Positions 1 through 8,708 of a stretch of 64,000 bases of DNA are shown in pieces (position 1 is the stretch's first letter; every line of letters begins with the position of its first letter). The notes beneath the pieces were generated by a model. It searched no databases, was not told the DNA's origin, and saw only the letters and a list, made by a program, of their open reading frames with translations. A program made the position numbers and the translations under genes. The DNA comes from Planctomycetaceae bacterium (GTDB taxonomy: Bacteria > Planctomycetota > Planctomycetia > Pirellulales > Pirellulaceae): assembly GCA_002709045.1 (NCBI GenBank), contig PAPJ01000038.1:62001-126000 (forward strand), given 5' to 3'.

Positions 1-747
1 GGATCGAGGGGAATGCCGCCACGCCCAAAGGATCATCCATCAGTGCCAAGTCATCTGGACTGGGAGCTATGGCAGGGTCCCGTACCCCATCGTAAATACG
101 CCCCTGATTACGTTCCCTACAAATGGCGTTTTTGGTGGGATTATGGTACCGGAGAAACGGGTAACTGGGGTTGCCATATCCTCGATATACCATACTGGGC
201 TCTGGGTCTTAAATACCCAACGCGGGTAGATTTAGATGTTATTCCCGGCTCCGACGAAATTGATGATCAACGTACACCCAAGTCCATGAAAACACGGCTC
301 AGTTATCGCGCCGAAAATGGTCATGATGATGTAACACTGCACTGGTGGCATGGTTCCCTAGACAGTGTTTTTACAGAACATCAGGCTACTAAATATGGTA
401 ACACTCTGTTCATCGGCGAACATGGCACTATCTCTGCTGGTTTTGACGGTTATAAAGCTAAGTTAAAGGATGGCAGCGAACCCAAACCACCCGTAGCATC
501 CATTCCAAAATCCCCCGGTTTTCACAAAGAATGGATCAACGCATGCAAAGGCGGACCGCGATCCACCTGTGATTTTGTTAACTATTCGGGCGCATTGTCA
601 GAAGCAGTATTATTGGCGAATTCAGCATTCCGCGCGGGTGCTGGTTTTAATTGGGACGCAACCGCTTTCAAGGCAAGTGGCAATAGCAAGGTTGCAAAAT
701 TTATACACTCTCATTTCGCTAAAGGCTGGGAAGTAGACGAAGTCTGA
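1..747 (+). CDS. Gfo/Idh/MocA family oxidoreductase, C-terminal part (5' end outside window)
   Basis: The frame is open to the first base, so the gene begins before the window and only the C-terminal ~249 residues are seen. The part present is the substrate-binding half of a planctomycete Gfo/Idh/MocA dehydrogenase: it has the LDWELWQGP segment followed by WRFWWDYGTGETGNWGCHI, which resembles the W-x-WWD-x-GTG...CHI block of this family and places substrate-contacting His and Asp residues. The NAD(P)-binding Rossmann domain is missing only because of the window edge. Members oxidise sugar hydroxyls with NAD(P), often giving 3-keto sugars, and many planctomycete members are Tat-exported. The next gene, 38 bases on, is a DUF1080 protein, which fits a keto-sugar route. 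The family is secure; the substrate is not known. Confidence 0.9.
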   Translation, partial: GSRGMPPRPKDHPSVPSHLDWELWQGPVPHRKYAPDYVPYKWRFWWDYGTGETGNWGCHILDIPYWALGLKYPTRVDLDVIPGSDEIDDQRTPKSMKTRLSYRAENGHDDVTLHWWHGSLDSVFTEHQATKYGNTLFIGEHGTISAGFDGYKAKLKDGSEPKPPVASIPKSPGFHKEWINACKGGPRSTCDFVNYSGALSEAVLLANSAFRAGAGFNWDATAFKASGNSKVAKFIHSHFAKGWEVDEV

Positions 748-785
748 TTTCCGAATTCCCCTTTAACTAACTTTTTGAAGTATCA

Positions 786-1496
786 GTGAATATGAAATAT
801 CTCTTTGTCATAGTCTCTATTCTAGGTTGCTGTCTTTACGGTCAGTCTGTTCACTCAGAGGAACGCGGTTTCCATAAAGTATTCGATGGCAAAACACTCG
901 ATGGCTGGAAACCCACTGCCGGCGCCGAGAACGCCTGGCGAGTAGAAGACGGGATATTAATAGGCACAGGAGATAAGGGCAGAGGTTATCTTACCTATAC
1001 CGGGAATCTAGATATTGCTGACCTAGAGATGAAATTCAGCTATCGCTTTCCCGACAAGGGCAATAGCGGTGTCAGCATACGTGCCGTCAAAGACGAGACG
1101 GGGACACGTGATTTTAAAAGCTATCACGCTGATCTTGGACACAAAGGTATCGGTAAGAACGTAATGGGAGCGTGGGACTTCCATACGCCCGGTCGACGCG
1201 AGCATCGCTGTTTCCGCGGCGACAGCTTGATAATAAATAAAGATGACAGCCCATCTATTACGGAAATCGAAAATTCACTGACTAACGCAGATATTAAAGC
1301 GAATCAGTGGAATGAGGTGCATATCATTGCCCGGAATAATCATTTTCAACTCATTATCAACGGAAAGCTATCGAGCGAGTTCAAGGAGTTTTTGCCAAAA
1401 ACCAGTCGGCTTGACAGTGGAATGATACAGTTACAACTTCATGACCCGGGAATGATCGTTGAATTTAAGGAGATTCTGCTAAAGATCATTCGATAA
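786..1496 (+). CDS. DUF1080 / 3-keto-disaccharide hydrolase-like secreted protein
   Basis: A 236-residue protein with a Sec-type signal peptide (hydrophobic core in residues ~4-19) and then a DUF1080 (PF06439) jelly-roll domain. The family hallmark FDGKTLDGWKP lies near residue 33, followed by WRVEDGILIG, a D(L)EMKFSYR strand, NSGVSIRA and WNEVHIIARNNHFQLIINGK. DUF1080 proteins are concanavalin-like, and characterised members hydrolyse 3-keto-glycosides. It sits 38 bases after a Gfo/Idh/MocA oxidoreductase that could supply the 3-keto substrate, so co-transcription is likely. The start is ambiguous: GTG at 786 with GAAG five bases upstream, or ATG at 792. The family is secure; substrate and reaction are inferred. 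Confidence 0.88.
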   Translation: MNMKYLFVIVSILGCCLYGQSVHSEERGFHKVFDGKTLDGWKPTAGAENAWRVEDGILIGTGDKGRGYLTYTGNLDIADLEMKFSYRFPDKGNSGVSIRAVKDETGTRDFKSYHADLGHKGIGKNVMGAWDFHTPGRREHRCFRGDSLIINKDDSPSITEIENSLTNADIKANQWNEVHIIARNNHFQLIINGKLSSEFKEFLPKTSRLDSGMIQLQLHDPGMIVEFKEILLKIIR

Positions 1497-1514
1497 CTAG
1501 AGTCCTTTTTTGAC

Positions 1515-2567
1515 TTAGTCAGATACTTCCTCTAACAAAGCTTTCGCAATTTTAACCTGTTTCGTATCGCCTCCACGTTTCGCTAGGCGGGCCAGGTGAT
1601 GCAATGCTTCTGTATTTCCTGAGCGGGCAAGCAAGCAAGCCTCGTCGAATCCCTTATTTGAAAATGACCAGTCTTTGGGAATCACTTGCATACCGATATT
1701 CTCCCAGTAATATTGGAATTCCTGTGAATCCCACGACGCATAGGTCTGTTGCCATGTAAACGGGCTCATACTCGCCAGATGCGGCTCCGTCATATGTTCT
1801 GCAATCGGATCGTCAACCGCCTGATAACGATTGTCTAACGAGACGCGAAGGCGGTCTTCTGTGATATTTGGCAAGGCCATATGAATCGTGAGGGCCGGAA
1901 AGATCAGCGTGTCACCAATTTCGTAATTAGTCGTATGCCACGAAAGTCCCAGCGCCTCGAACTCCTCCCCATGGATCATCAGACCACCCGCCCCTAACGA
2001 GAAATGATGGTCCAGTACCTCGCCCACTTTATGGGAGCCTTTGAGAACAGCAAGCCCGCCTAATTCAACAGGACAGTCTCCAACAGGTGCCCAGCAAGTT
2101 AAATTATCGTAGGTCCCCTGAAAATGTACATAATCCTGATGAATTGGTGTTGTATGAGCCGTATAGTTTGGAAACCAGAGCCGGGCTACTTTTTGCGGTT
2201 GGGGGATCATTTCGCGTCCCGTAATATCTGCGACTGTTTTTAGCATTACGTCGGCATGAGCCGATTCATGGAATAACTGGTTGCGATAAACCTGATGGTA
2301 CACTGCGGTGTATTCAACATCACCTTCTGTACACTGCACGCCGGGTTCCGCGATTCCGTCCAGAGGATCCGTACCCTGCTGAATCCAGCGCCCGTCCTGC
2401 ATCGTTGTTAACATCTGACGACGAAGTTCGAGTAGCATATTGACGTCTTGCAACTTACGGAAGAAGAGATAACCATCGTCTGCTATTCTCTCCTGCAACG
2501 CTTGGGAGTTGCCGAGAATATCGTTCGATTCTCGCAGTTCTTTCAGGTCGGTAGTTTTGGGGATCAT
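1515..2567 (-). CDS. Phytanoyl-CoA dioxygenase (PhyH) family protein
   Basis: A 350-residue soluble protein without signal peptide, of the Fe(II)/2-oxoglutarate-dependent PhyH family (PF05721). The iron-binding facial triad can be placed: His143-x-Asp145 in TTPIHQDYVHFQG and His229 in LIFPALTIHMALPN. Arg in RLRVSLDNRYQ, 14 residues after the distal His, is the likely 2-oxoglutarate carboxylate ligand. Members hydroxylate aliphatic carbons of small molecules or lipids; the substrate here cannot be told from sequence. The last ~50 residues form an unassigned helical tail. It lies 52 bases downstream of a sulfatase on the same strand and is convergent with the DUF1080 gene, whose stop is 18 bases away. 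Confidence 0.85.
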   Translation of the reverse strand: MIPKTTDLKELRESNDILGNSQALQERIADDGYLFFRKLQDVNMLLELRRQMLTTMQDGRWIQQGTDPLDGIAEPGVQCTEGDVEYTAVYHQVYRNQLFHESAHADVMLKTVADITGREMIPQPQKVARLWFPNYTAHTTPIHQDYVHFQGTYDNLTCWAPVGDCPVELGGLAVLKGSHKVGEVLDHHFSLGAGGLMIHGEEFEALGLSWHTTNYEIGDTLIFPALTIHMALPNITEDRLRVSLDNRYQAVDDPIAEHMTEPHLASMSPFTWQQTYASWDSQEFQYYWENIGMQVIPKDWSFSNKGFDEACLLARSGNTEALHHLARLAKRGGDTKQVKIAKALLEEVSD

Positions 2568-2619
2568 TGGGGCTTCTCAAGTTAACGATGATTTTTCAGT
2601 TTCGAGGATGAATTTAATC

Positions 2620-4125
2620 TTAAGGACGGGAGTCAACCTTCCATCCTTCCGTCGTAATTTTGCCGTAATATGGATAGTAATCCCAGAGAACCGGTCCACC
2701 CACCACGCGAGGATCCTTGGTATCGCGTAGATGTGTAAACAATTTTTCGCGCAGCATAGCCTGTTTTTTTATATATCCCGCCCGACCAGCCAGATTTCTC
2801 ATCTGATGAGCATCTTTATTAACAGCATACAATTCCTCCTGAGGTCTTTTTCCAAAGGCAAATTCAGCCAGTCGGCCAATTTCCATTAGCGATCTGTTTT
2901 CCATCATATAGGTTTTAGTGGGGGATTGGTCGATTTCGCCATACGGGATGCTGCGTGCACACATTCTTTTATCCGGCGATCCCGAAGGCCATCTAGACGG
3001 CTCAAAATTATAGATATACAGAAACTCCTTAGTGCGTATCGCGCGACAGGGATATCCTTTCCCACCAGCGCGGCATCCATCATGACGCTCCATTGCAATA
3101 AAGGCTGCCTCAGGTCGTCCAGGTTTATGGCGTTCGAAAAATGAGAATAGGCTTTTCGCGGTCATTTGCGGTGGCACATCGAGCCCAACCGAATCGAGAA
3201 ATGTTGGCGCCAGGTCACTGAGATTTACGGGATGGTCAATCACGCGGCCAGTGTCCTGGATTCCCGCTGGCCAGCGAATTGCCAATGGTACTCGTGAGCC
3301 GTCGTCGTACAAGGAGGCTTTGGCTCTGGGAAAAGGCATTCCATGGTCGCTAGTCGCAACGACAATTGTGTTTTCAAGTATTCCCTTCGACTCCAATAAC
3401 GCAATGGCACTGGCAATCATAGAATCAAAGTGTTCAATTTCAACAAGGTAATCTAATATATCGTTTCGCACGATATCGTTATCCGGGAGGATGTCCGGAA
3501 CTATTACTTCGGATGGATCTTTTCCTGTTTTTATTCCGCTTCCATTCTCAAATGGTCGGTGTGGTTCAAAGGTTCCCAGCCAAAAACAAAAGGGTTGATT
3601 GGGTTTTAATTCCCCTAGAAAGTCTGCAAAGTTTGCCTGATAGTGACGATTGGTAATAAAACGGAACGGCGGATTTAGAGTTTTCAGATTGTATTCTCTT
3701 CCGGCAGGGTTTTCGGTACGACCGCCAGGTGCCAATCTACCGGGACTCCAACCTTTGCCGGTAAATCCCACGGCATAACCTGCTTCTTGCAGTATTTCAG
3801 TATAGGTCGGGAATTTAGCAGGTAACGTACTATGAATATTCCCGGCCTCTTCTAATCGCCAAATTGCCTGACCGGTAAGGATGGCACTTCTTGACGGTCC
3901 ACAGGTCGGAGCATCGCAGAAAGCATGAGTAAAACGCAATCCTTCGCGAGCGATCCGATCAAACGCAGGAGTCTTTACAACAGGGTCTCCATTCGCCGAG
4001 GTGTGAGCATACGATTGATCGTCCGAAATACAGAACAGGATATTGGGACGGTTCTTTGCCGAGGAAACCGCAGGTACCGCGGAGAGGATTAGCATTATTA
4101 ACATCAAGAAGTAGTTTTTTAACAT
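2620..4125 (-). CDS. Sulfatase (type I, formylglycine-dependent), secreted
   Basis: A 501-residue sulfatase (PF00884). I take ATG at 4125 as start because TAAGGA lies 7 bases upstream and it places a clean signal peptide (LKNYFLMLIMLILSAVPAVSSA) at the N-terminus; an in-frame ATG at 4149 would add eight polar residues. The metal-binding Asp pair is in NILFCISDDQS. The active site is CGPSRSAILTG with Cys75 as the residue converted to formylglycine, a canonical C-x-P-S-R. Further catalytic residues are in TSDHGMPFPRAKASLYDDG. The C-terminal region carries the usual RAIRTKEFLYIYNFEP strand. It probably removes sulfate esters from a glycan outside the cytoplasm. It is divergent from the Tat-exported protein at 4223 and upstream of the PhyH gene. 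Confidence 0.95.
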   Translation of the reverse strand: MLKNYFLMLIMLILSAVPAVSSAKNRPNILFCISDDQSYAHTSANGDPVVKTPAFDRIAREGLRFTHAFCDAPTCGPSRSAILTGQAIWRLEEAGNIHSTLPAKFPTYTEILQEAGYAVGFTGKGWSPGRLAPGGRTENPAGREYNLKTLNPPFRFITNRHYQANFADFLGELKPNQPFCFWLGTFEPHRPFENGSGIKTGKDPSEVIVPDILPDNDIVRNDILDYLVEIEHFDSMIASAIALLESKGILENTIVVATSDHGMPFPRAKASLYDDGSRVPLAIRWPAGIQDTGRVIDHPVNLSDLAPTFLDSVGLDVPPQMTAKSLFSFFERHKPGRPEAAFIAMERHDGCRAGGKGYPCRAIRTKEFLYIYNFEPSRWPSGSPDKRMCARSIPYGEIDQSPTKTYMMENRSLMEIGRLAEFAFGKRPQEELYAVNKDAHQMRNLAGRAGYIKKQAMLREKLFTHLRDTKDPRVVGGPVLWDYYPYYGKITTEGWKVDSRP

Positions 4126-4222
4126 CCGTATTTCCTTAGAACGACTCACGGCGAGCGCCTATTCTCTATCTTACCCTATGATTCAATGCCTGAGGCCGAC
4201 GTGTTAAAATCGAAACCACGAG

Positions 4223-5518
4223 ATGACCATGTTTAATCCACGACTAATAAAACGACGCGAATTGTTAATTGGCGGAACGTCCGCGGCAATCGCTACCTCC
4301 GCAGTTCGGCTAAAGGCAAATGAACGGACGCCGCTCAGGCCTAAACGCGTTGCCGCAATCGCGTCCATTTACTTCAAAGGGTCGCATGCTGACGTTATCT
4401 TGGGAAAAATTATGGACGGCTGGCGTCAGGACGGCGGTCCGGGGCCTGCTTTAGAACTGGCTTCTGTTTACGTTGAACAAATCGGCAAAGATGACAGATC
4501 TATTGAAATCTGCGACCGGCACAATGTACCGATGTTCGACAATATCTACGACACCGTGACATGCGGTACTGATGGCGTGCCAGTGGACGGGATTATTAGC
4601 ATCGGTGAACATGGCGATTATCCCTGGAACGACCGCGGGCAACACCTCTATCCGCGACGACGATTTTTCGAAGAACTCACCGATGCGCTCGAACATCACA
4701 ACATACGCATCCCGGTATTTAGCGATAAACACCTGGGCCCGGTATGGGAGGACGCGAGATGGATGTATGAACGCGCAGTCCAATTGCGGCTGCCATTTAT
4801 GGCGGGCTCTTCCTTGCCGGTCAGTTTTCGCAAACCCAATATTGCAATCCCTATGGATTCACAAATCGAATCCGCCGTCGGAATCGGTTATGACGGTCTC
4901 GATATTTATGCGAGCCATGCCCTCGACTCACTTCAATCAATAATTGAAAGAAGGAAAGGGGCAAGAACCGGAGTTAAGTGGGTTCAATTTTATGAGGGAG
5001 ACGATGTGGAACGCGTTCTACAATCAGGGATCGTTGACCAGGACCTTTATGCGGCCGCTCTGGCCGCCGTTCCCCGTGTCAGCCGTAATCTGGATCCGCG
5101 ATTGGCACCTCCTAAATCACTTATTCTTTTTAAATGCGAAGATGGATTCATTGGCGCTCAATTCATGTTGCAGTCAGTGATACGCACTTCAGTGGCAGTA
5201 AGGCTAAAAGGAAATCCCAAGCCGCTCGCTATGCAGTTTGAAGAGCGACCTGAACCACGTCATCCGCACTTTGCATATCTTACCAAAGCAATAGAGCGGA
5301 TGATTCATACCGGGCGTCCAAGTTATCCGGTGGAGCGAACTTATCTAACAAGCGGTATTCTGGATCGGGCTATTTCTTCATGGAAATCCAACGGTAAGCG
5401 ATTATACACTCCGGAACTTGCCATCCAATACAAACCCGTGGACTATCCTCATGCTCCATTTCCTGACTTAAATTCAGATCCGCGCATACCTCTTAAGCAA
5501 CTCTCCGCATCCTTTTAA
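4223..5518 (+). CDS. Tat-exported protein of unknown function
   Basis: A 431-residue protein with a twin-arginine signal (IKRRELLIGGTSAAIATSAVRLKA). I do not recognise a named catalytic family. The mature part starts with an alternating hydrophobic strand (KRVAAIASIYFKGSHADVILGKIMDGW) that looks Rossmann-like, then SIEICDRHNVPMFDNIYD, GIISIGEHGDYPWNDRGQHLYPRRRFFEEL and PVFSDKHLGPVW. The conserved-looking His, Asp and Arg in GEHGDYPWNDRGQHLYPRR would be good candidates for an active or binding site. It is 11 bases upstream of a sialate O-acetylesterase-like gene and in an apparent operon with it and a sulfatase, so a periplasmic role with glycan-related products is plausible but inferred. The start could be ATG at 4223 or 4229. 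Confidence 0.85.
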   Translation: MTMFNPRLIKRRELLIGGTSAAIATSAVRLKANERTPLRPKRVAAIASIYFKGSHADVILGKIMDGWRQDGGPGPALELASVYVEQIGKDDRSIEICDRHNVPMFDNIYDTVTCGTDGVPVDGIISIGEHGDYPWNDRGQHLYPRRRFFEELTDALEHHNIRIPVFSDKHLGPVWEDARWMYERAVQLRLPFMAGSSLPVSFRKPNIAIPMDSQIESAVGIGYDGLDIYASHALDSLQSIIERRKGARTGVKWVQFYEGDDVERVLQSGIVDQDLYAAALAAVPRVSRNLDPRLAPPKSLILFKCEDGFIGAQFMLQSVIRTSVAVRLKGNPKPLAMQFEERPEPRHPHFAYLTKAIERMIHTGRPSYPVERTYLTSGILDRAISSWKSNGKRLYTPELAIQYKPVDYPHAPFPDLNSDPRIPLKQLSASF

Positions 5519-5529
5519 TAATTCCATCT

Positions 5530-7239
5530 ATGAAAATTCGCATTGTACATTCGCTACTCTTAACTGGATTACTGACACTTACCGCATCTCTGCAGGGTAA
5601 TGATGAACTACGTGTCCCTAATATCTTTGGACATTCGATGGTGCTTCAGGCGGGTACGCCGATCACCGTTTGGGGTTGGGCAGCGAAAGGCGCGCCGGTG
5701 GAAGTATCGATCGGTGCGATTTCTGTCCAGGCCCATGCCAATGAAACGGGGATTTGGTCCGTTCGTTTTCCGAAACTTGCCAAAACGTTCCAACCTCGCG
5801 AATTAAGGATAACTAGCGGTAGCGCGAGTATCGTCTTTCGCGACATTCTTATTGGGGAAGTCTGGGTTTGTGGTGGACAAAGCAATATGGCGTGGACTCT
5901 TAAGGGATCACGCGATGGTGAACTCGAAATTGCATCGGCGGACACACCACAAATCCGATTTATACGCGTTCCACTGATTTCCCGCGGTCAACCTCAGACT
6001 GATTTTGAAGTAACATCACCGACGGCTGACGAAGGTAACTGGCGAAAGGCAATGCCCGACCAGGTAGATAATTGTACCGCAGTGGGATACTATTTTGCTC
6101 AGCGTATTAGCCGGCTATTAAAATCACCAGTCGGTTTAGTCGACACATCCTGGGGCGGCACGATGGCTCAACATTGGGTCACCAAAGAAACGCTCGCCAA
6201 TATCCCTGAGATGCAGCCCTATCAGAAGGCTTATGAGAACGCGTTGAAGGTCTGGACCGATGGAGGTGAGGAATCCGGAGCAAGCAAGCGATATGCGGTA
6301 GCGCTAACAGAATGGGAACGAGAGGCGCAAATTGCCAAGAGAAAAGGCGACAGGGAACCGCGTCGTCCTAATCAAAACGACTTCATAAACCCTGGTCATA
6401 AGCGTCATCCGGCCGGAATGATTAATGGCATGATTTATCCAATTTCTAAACTATCAATACGCGGCGTTCTCTTCTATCAAGGGGAAAATAATTCATTTGG
6501 TACAAGCTGGAAACCATTCTATGCAACCTATCCGGCCGTCATTCACGATTGGCGACGCTTATTTAACACTCCGACTCTGCCCTTTGGACTAGTCCAGATC
6601 GCTGGCTGGAGTAATCGGCGTAGTATGACTTATGACATGAACCATCACACTAATGTTATTCGCGAAATACAGCATATTACCTGGCGACAAATACCACATA
6701 CCGGTTTGATAACCACATACGACACTAATTCCAACGGGAATATCCATCCAGCACATAAACGCCCCGTCGGCGAACGACTCGCACGCTGGGCTCTAAACGA
6801 AGTCTATCAGAAACAGCTCGCAAATCCCATTCAATGGATGGGGCCCGTCTTTAAGGATTCGACGGTGGAGGATGGGAAGATCATTATTGGTTTTATGGAT
6901 GGAACAGCAAACGGATTGCGGCTCGATAAGGACTTGGCCGCCGGATTCTATATCGCCGGTGACGATCAGGTCTTCCGTCAGGCAGCTGCGCGTATACTCG
7001 GTAGTGAAAACAAACTCGTTGTCTGGCATGATGAAATTGCGGAACCTAAGGCAGTTAGGTATGGGTTCAGTAATTTGCCCCATGGAACGTTACTCAATGG
7101 AAAAGAACTCCCGGCCTATCCGTTTAGAACTGACACCTGGAAGATGACACCACATCAATCCACCGGCGACTATGACATCTTAACAATCCGAGCGTTCCAA
7201 ACACCAGGACATGAAACCGATGACCGTGCCAACCCCTAA
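5530..7239 (+). CDS. Sialate O-acetylesterase-like SGNH hydrolase
   Basis: A 569-residue secreted protein with a signal peptide (residues ~1-23) and an N-terminal beta-sandwich (VWGWAAKGAPVEVSIG...) typical of 9-O-acetylesterases, followed by a SASA domain (PF03629). The nucleophile is Ser118 in GGQSNMAW, and the oxyanion block RGVLFYQGENN is present. The catalytic His is His406 in GNIHPAHKRPVGERLA. The family normally has Asp two residues before this His (D-x-H-P); here residue 404 is Asn, so the triad may be incomplete or the acid supplied elsewhere. The family removes O-acetyl groups from sialic acids or other glycans. It ends 29 bases inside the next sulfatase gene, so the two are translationally linked. 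Confidence 0.9.
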   Translation: MKIRIVHSLLLTGLLTLTASLQGNDELRVPNIFGHSMVLQAGTPITVWGWAAKGAPVEVSIGAISVQAHANETGIWSVRFPKLAKTFQPRELRITSGSASIVFRDILIGEVWVCGGQSNMAWTLKGSRDGELEIASADTPQIRFIRVPLISRGQPQTDFEVTSPTADEGNWRKAMPDQVDNCTAVGYYFAQRISRLLKSPVGLVDTSWGGTMAQHWVTKETLANIPEMQPYQKAYENALKVWTDGGEESGASKRYAVALTEWEREAQIAKRKGDREPRRPNQNDFINPGHKRHPAGMINGMIYPISKLSIRGVLFYQGENNSFGTSWKPFYATYPAVIHDWRRLFNTPTLPFGLVQIAGWSNRRSMTYDMNHHTNVIREIQHITWRQIPHTGLITTYDTNSNGNIHPAHKRPVGERLARWALNEVYQKQLANPIQWMGPVFKDSTVEDGKIIIGFMDGTANGLRLDKDLAAGFYIAGDDQVFRQAAARILGSENKLVVWHDEIAEPKAVRYGFSNLPHGTLLNGKELPAYPFRTDTWKMTPHQSTGDYDILTIRAFQTPGHETDDRANP

Positions 7240-8650
7240 TAAGTGGCGCTTTTGCCTAGCATTGTCCTACGCTTTATGGGGATTTGCAGGTGATTCACCG
7301 CTCGCCGCCAAACCATCTCGCCCCGCCAATGACAAACCCAATTTCATCATTATTTTCATCGACGATATGGGTTATGGCGATATTGGGCCGTTCGGTTCGA
7401 CCAGAAACTCCACCCCACATCTTGATATGATGGCCCTACAAGGGCATCGGTTAACATCCTTTTATGTTGCCTCGCCTGTCTGTACCCCTTCGCGAGCAGC
7501 TCTTATGACTGGTTGTTATCCACAACGGATCGGACTGCAGTCAGGCTCCGGTCATATTGTACTCTTCCCGGGAGATCACCATGGTCTCCATCCCAATGAA
7601 GTTACGGTGGCTGAAACACTTAGCAAAGCTGGCTATACTACTGCTTGTTTTGGCAAATGGCACCTCGGTGACCAACCTCCTTTTTTGCCAACGGCGCAGG
7701 GATTCGATGAGTATTTCGGTATTCCATATTCCAACGATATGTGGCCCCAGCTACGACGATTTCAATGTCCGCAGTTACCATTGCTCCAAAACAACAAAGT
7801 CGTTGATATCGTGAGAGACATGAAGGACCAGGCAATGCTCTGTAGACGATTCACAGAAGCAGCCACCACTTTCATTAAGGAACATAAGGAGCAACCTTTT
7901 TTTCTCTATTTACCTCATACATTTGTCCATAGTCCTCGTTTAGCCAGTTCCGCCTTTATGGCCGAGGCAAAAACCGTCGAGGAAGCACAGATCGAGGAGG
8001 TTGATTGGAGTGTTGGCAGGATACTAGATACCGTGCGAGAGGAAGGATTAGCGGAAAACACCCTCGTACTTTTCACTTCCGATAACGGACCGGCCGGCGG
8101 ATTATCAGCCGGACCATTGCGAGGTCGCAAAGGCTCCGCTTATGAAGGAGGCCACCGTGAACCTACCATTGTCTGGTGGCCGGGAACAATACCCCCGGCT
8201 TCGACGTCTGATGAAATAATAACCGCGCTGGATATCCATCCCACTTTTGCCGCGTTAGCCGGCACCGCGCCACCTATTGATCGTATAATCGACGGCCACA
8301 TAAATACAGACATTATCCTCGGCCATGCTAATGCCCGAACTCCTTACAAATGTTTTTTCTATCAACAAGGTGGTAAGGTCGCTGCAGTCCGAGCGGAAGA
8401 CTGGAAGTTATTTAAAAATGGTGAACTCTATAATTTGCGACGTGATCTAGGAGAAACGAATAATGTTGCAGAGGAAAATGCCGACATCGTTAAACGGTTG
8501 GAACAACTCTTCATTGATTTTGCAAAAGACATTCAGATCAATTCCCGTCCTGTAGGTATTTTCGAGAACTCACGAACCTTGACTCCCCGCCCGGGCATCG
8601 ACGGAAAAGACGCATTTATTCCGACGCTTAAGCTGCCGCTCCGTAATTAA
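7211..8650 (+). CDS. Sulfatase (type I, formylglycine-dependent), secreted
   Basis: A 479-residue arylsulfatase-type enzyme (PF00884). It has a signal peptide ending near LAAKP, the metal-binding Asp pair in NFIIIFIDDMGYGDIG, and the canonical motif CTPSRAALMTG with Cys91 as the formylglycine precursor. The GKWHLG motif, FTSDNGPAGG and RGRKGSAYEGGHREP with the catalytic Lys are all present. Start: ATG at 7211, or ATG at 7220 inside it. The gene overlaps the 3' end of the acetylesterase-like gene by 29 bases. The pairing of a deacetylase with a sulfatase fits stepwise trimming of an acetylated, sulfated glycan. Sequence downstream holds a strong inverted repeat. Confidence 0.95.
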   Translation: MKPMTVPTPNKWRFCLALSYALWGFAGDSPLAAKPSRPANDKPNFIIIFIDDMGYGDIGPFGSTRNSTPHLDMMALQGHRLTSFYVASPVCTPSRAALMTGCYPQRIGLQSGSGHIVLFPGDHHGLHPNEVTVAETLSKAGYTTACFGKWHLGDQPPFLPTAQGFDEYFGIPYSNDMWPQLRRFQCPQLPLLQNNKVVDIVRDMKDQAMLCRRFTEAATTFIKEHKEQPFFLYLPHTFVHSPRLASSAFMAEAKTVEEAQIEEVDWSVGRILDTVREEGLAENTLVLFTSDNGPAGGLSAGPLRGRKGSAYEGGHREPTIVWWPGTIPPASTSDEIITALDIHPTFAALAGTAPPIDRIIDGHINTDIILGHANARTPYKCFFYQQGGKVAAVRAEDWKLFKNGELYNLRRDLGETNNVAEENADIVKRLEQLFIDFAKDIQINSRPVGIFENSRTLTPRPGIDGKDAFIPTLKLPLRN

Positions 8651-8669
8651 CCAACACAATACCAATCCC

Positions 8670-8703
8670 GATGCTGACGACGATTGATCGAATCGCGAGC
8701 ATC
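8670..8703. terminator. Two-stem inverted repeat between convergent genes
   Basis: GATGCT (8670-8675) pairs with AGCATC (8698-8703), and inside it CGATT (8681-8685) pairs with AATCG (8691-8695). It fills the 58-base gap between two converging genes (sulfatase ending 8650, GDYXXLXY protein ending 8709). There is no U-tract on either side, so it is not a classical intrinsic terminator, but position and symmetry suggest a bidirectional transcription end or RNA-stabilising hairpin. Confidence 0.45.
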
Positions 8704-8708
8704 TAATA

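Noticed and set aside
1497..1518. Small hairpin CTAgAGTC / GACTTAG around a T run between convergent genes
   Set aside because: Seven pairs with a bulge, and the T run is in the loop and not after the stem, so it does not meet the pattern of an intrinsic terminator.
4451..4783. 110-residue frame on the minus strand inside the Tat-exported protein gene
   Set aside because: Antisense shadow of a well-supported gene with no family features.
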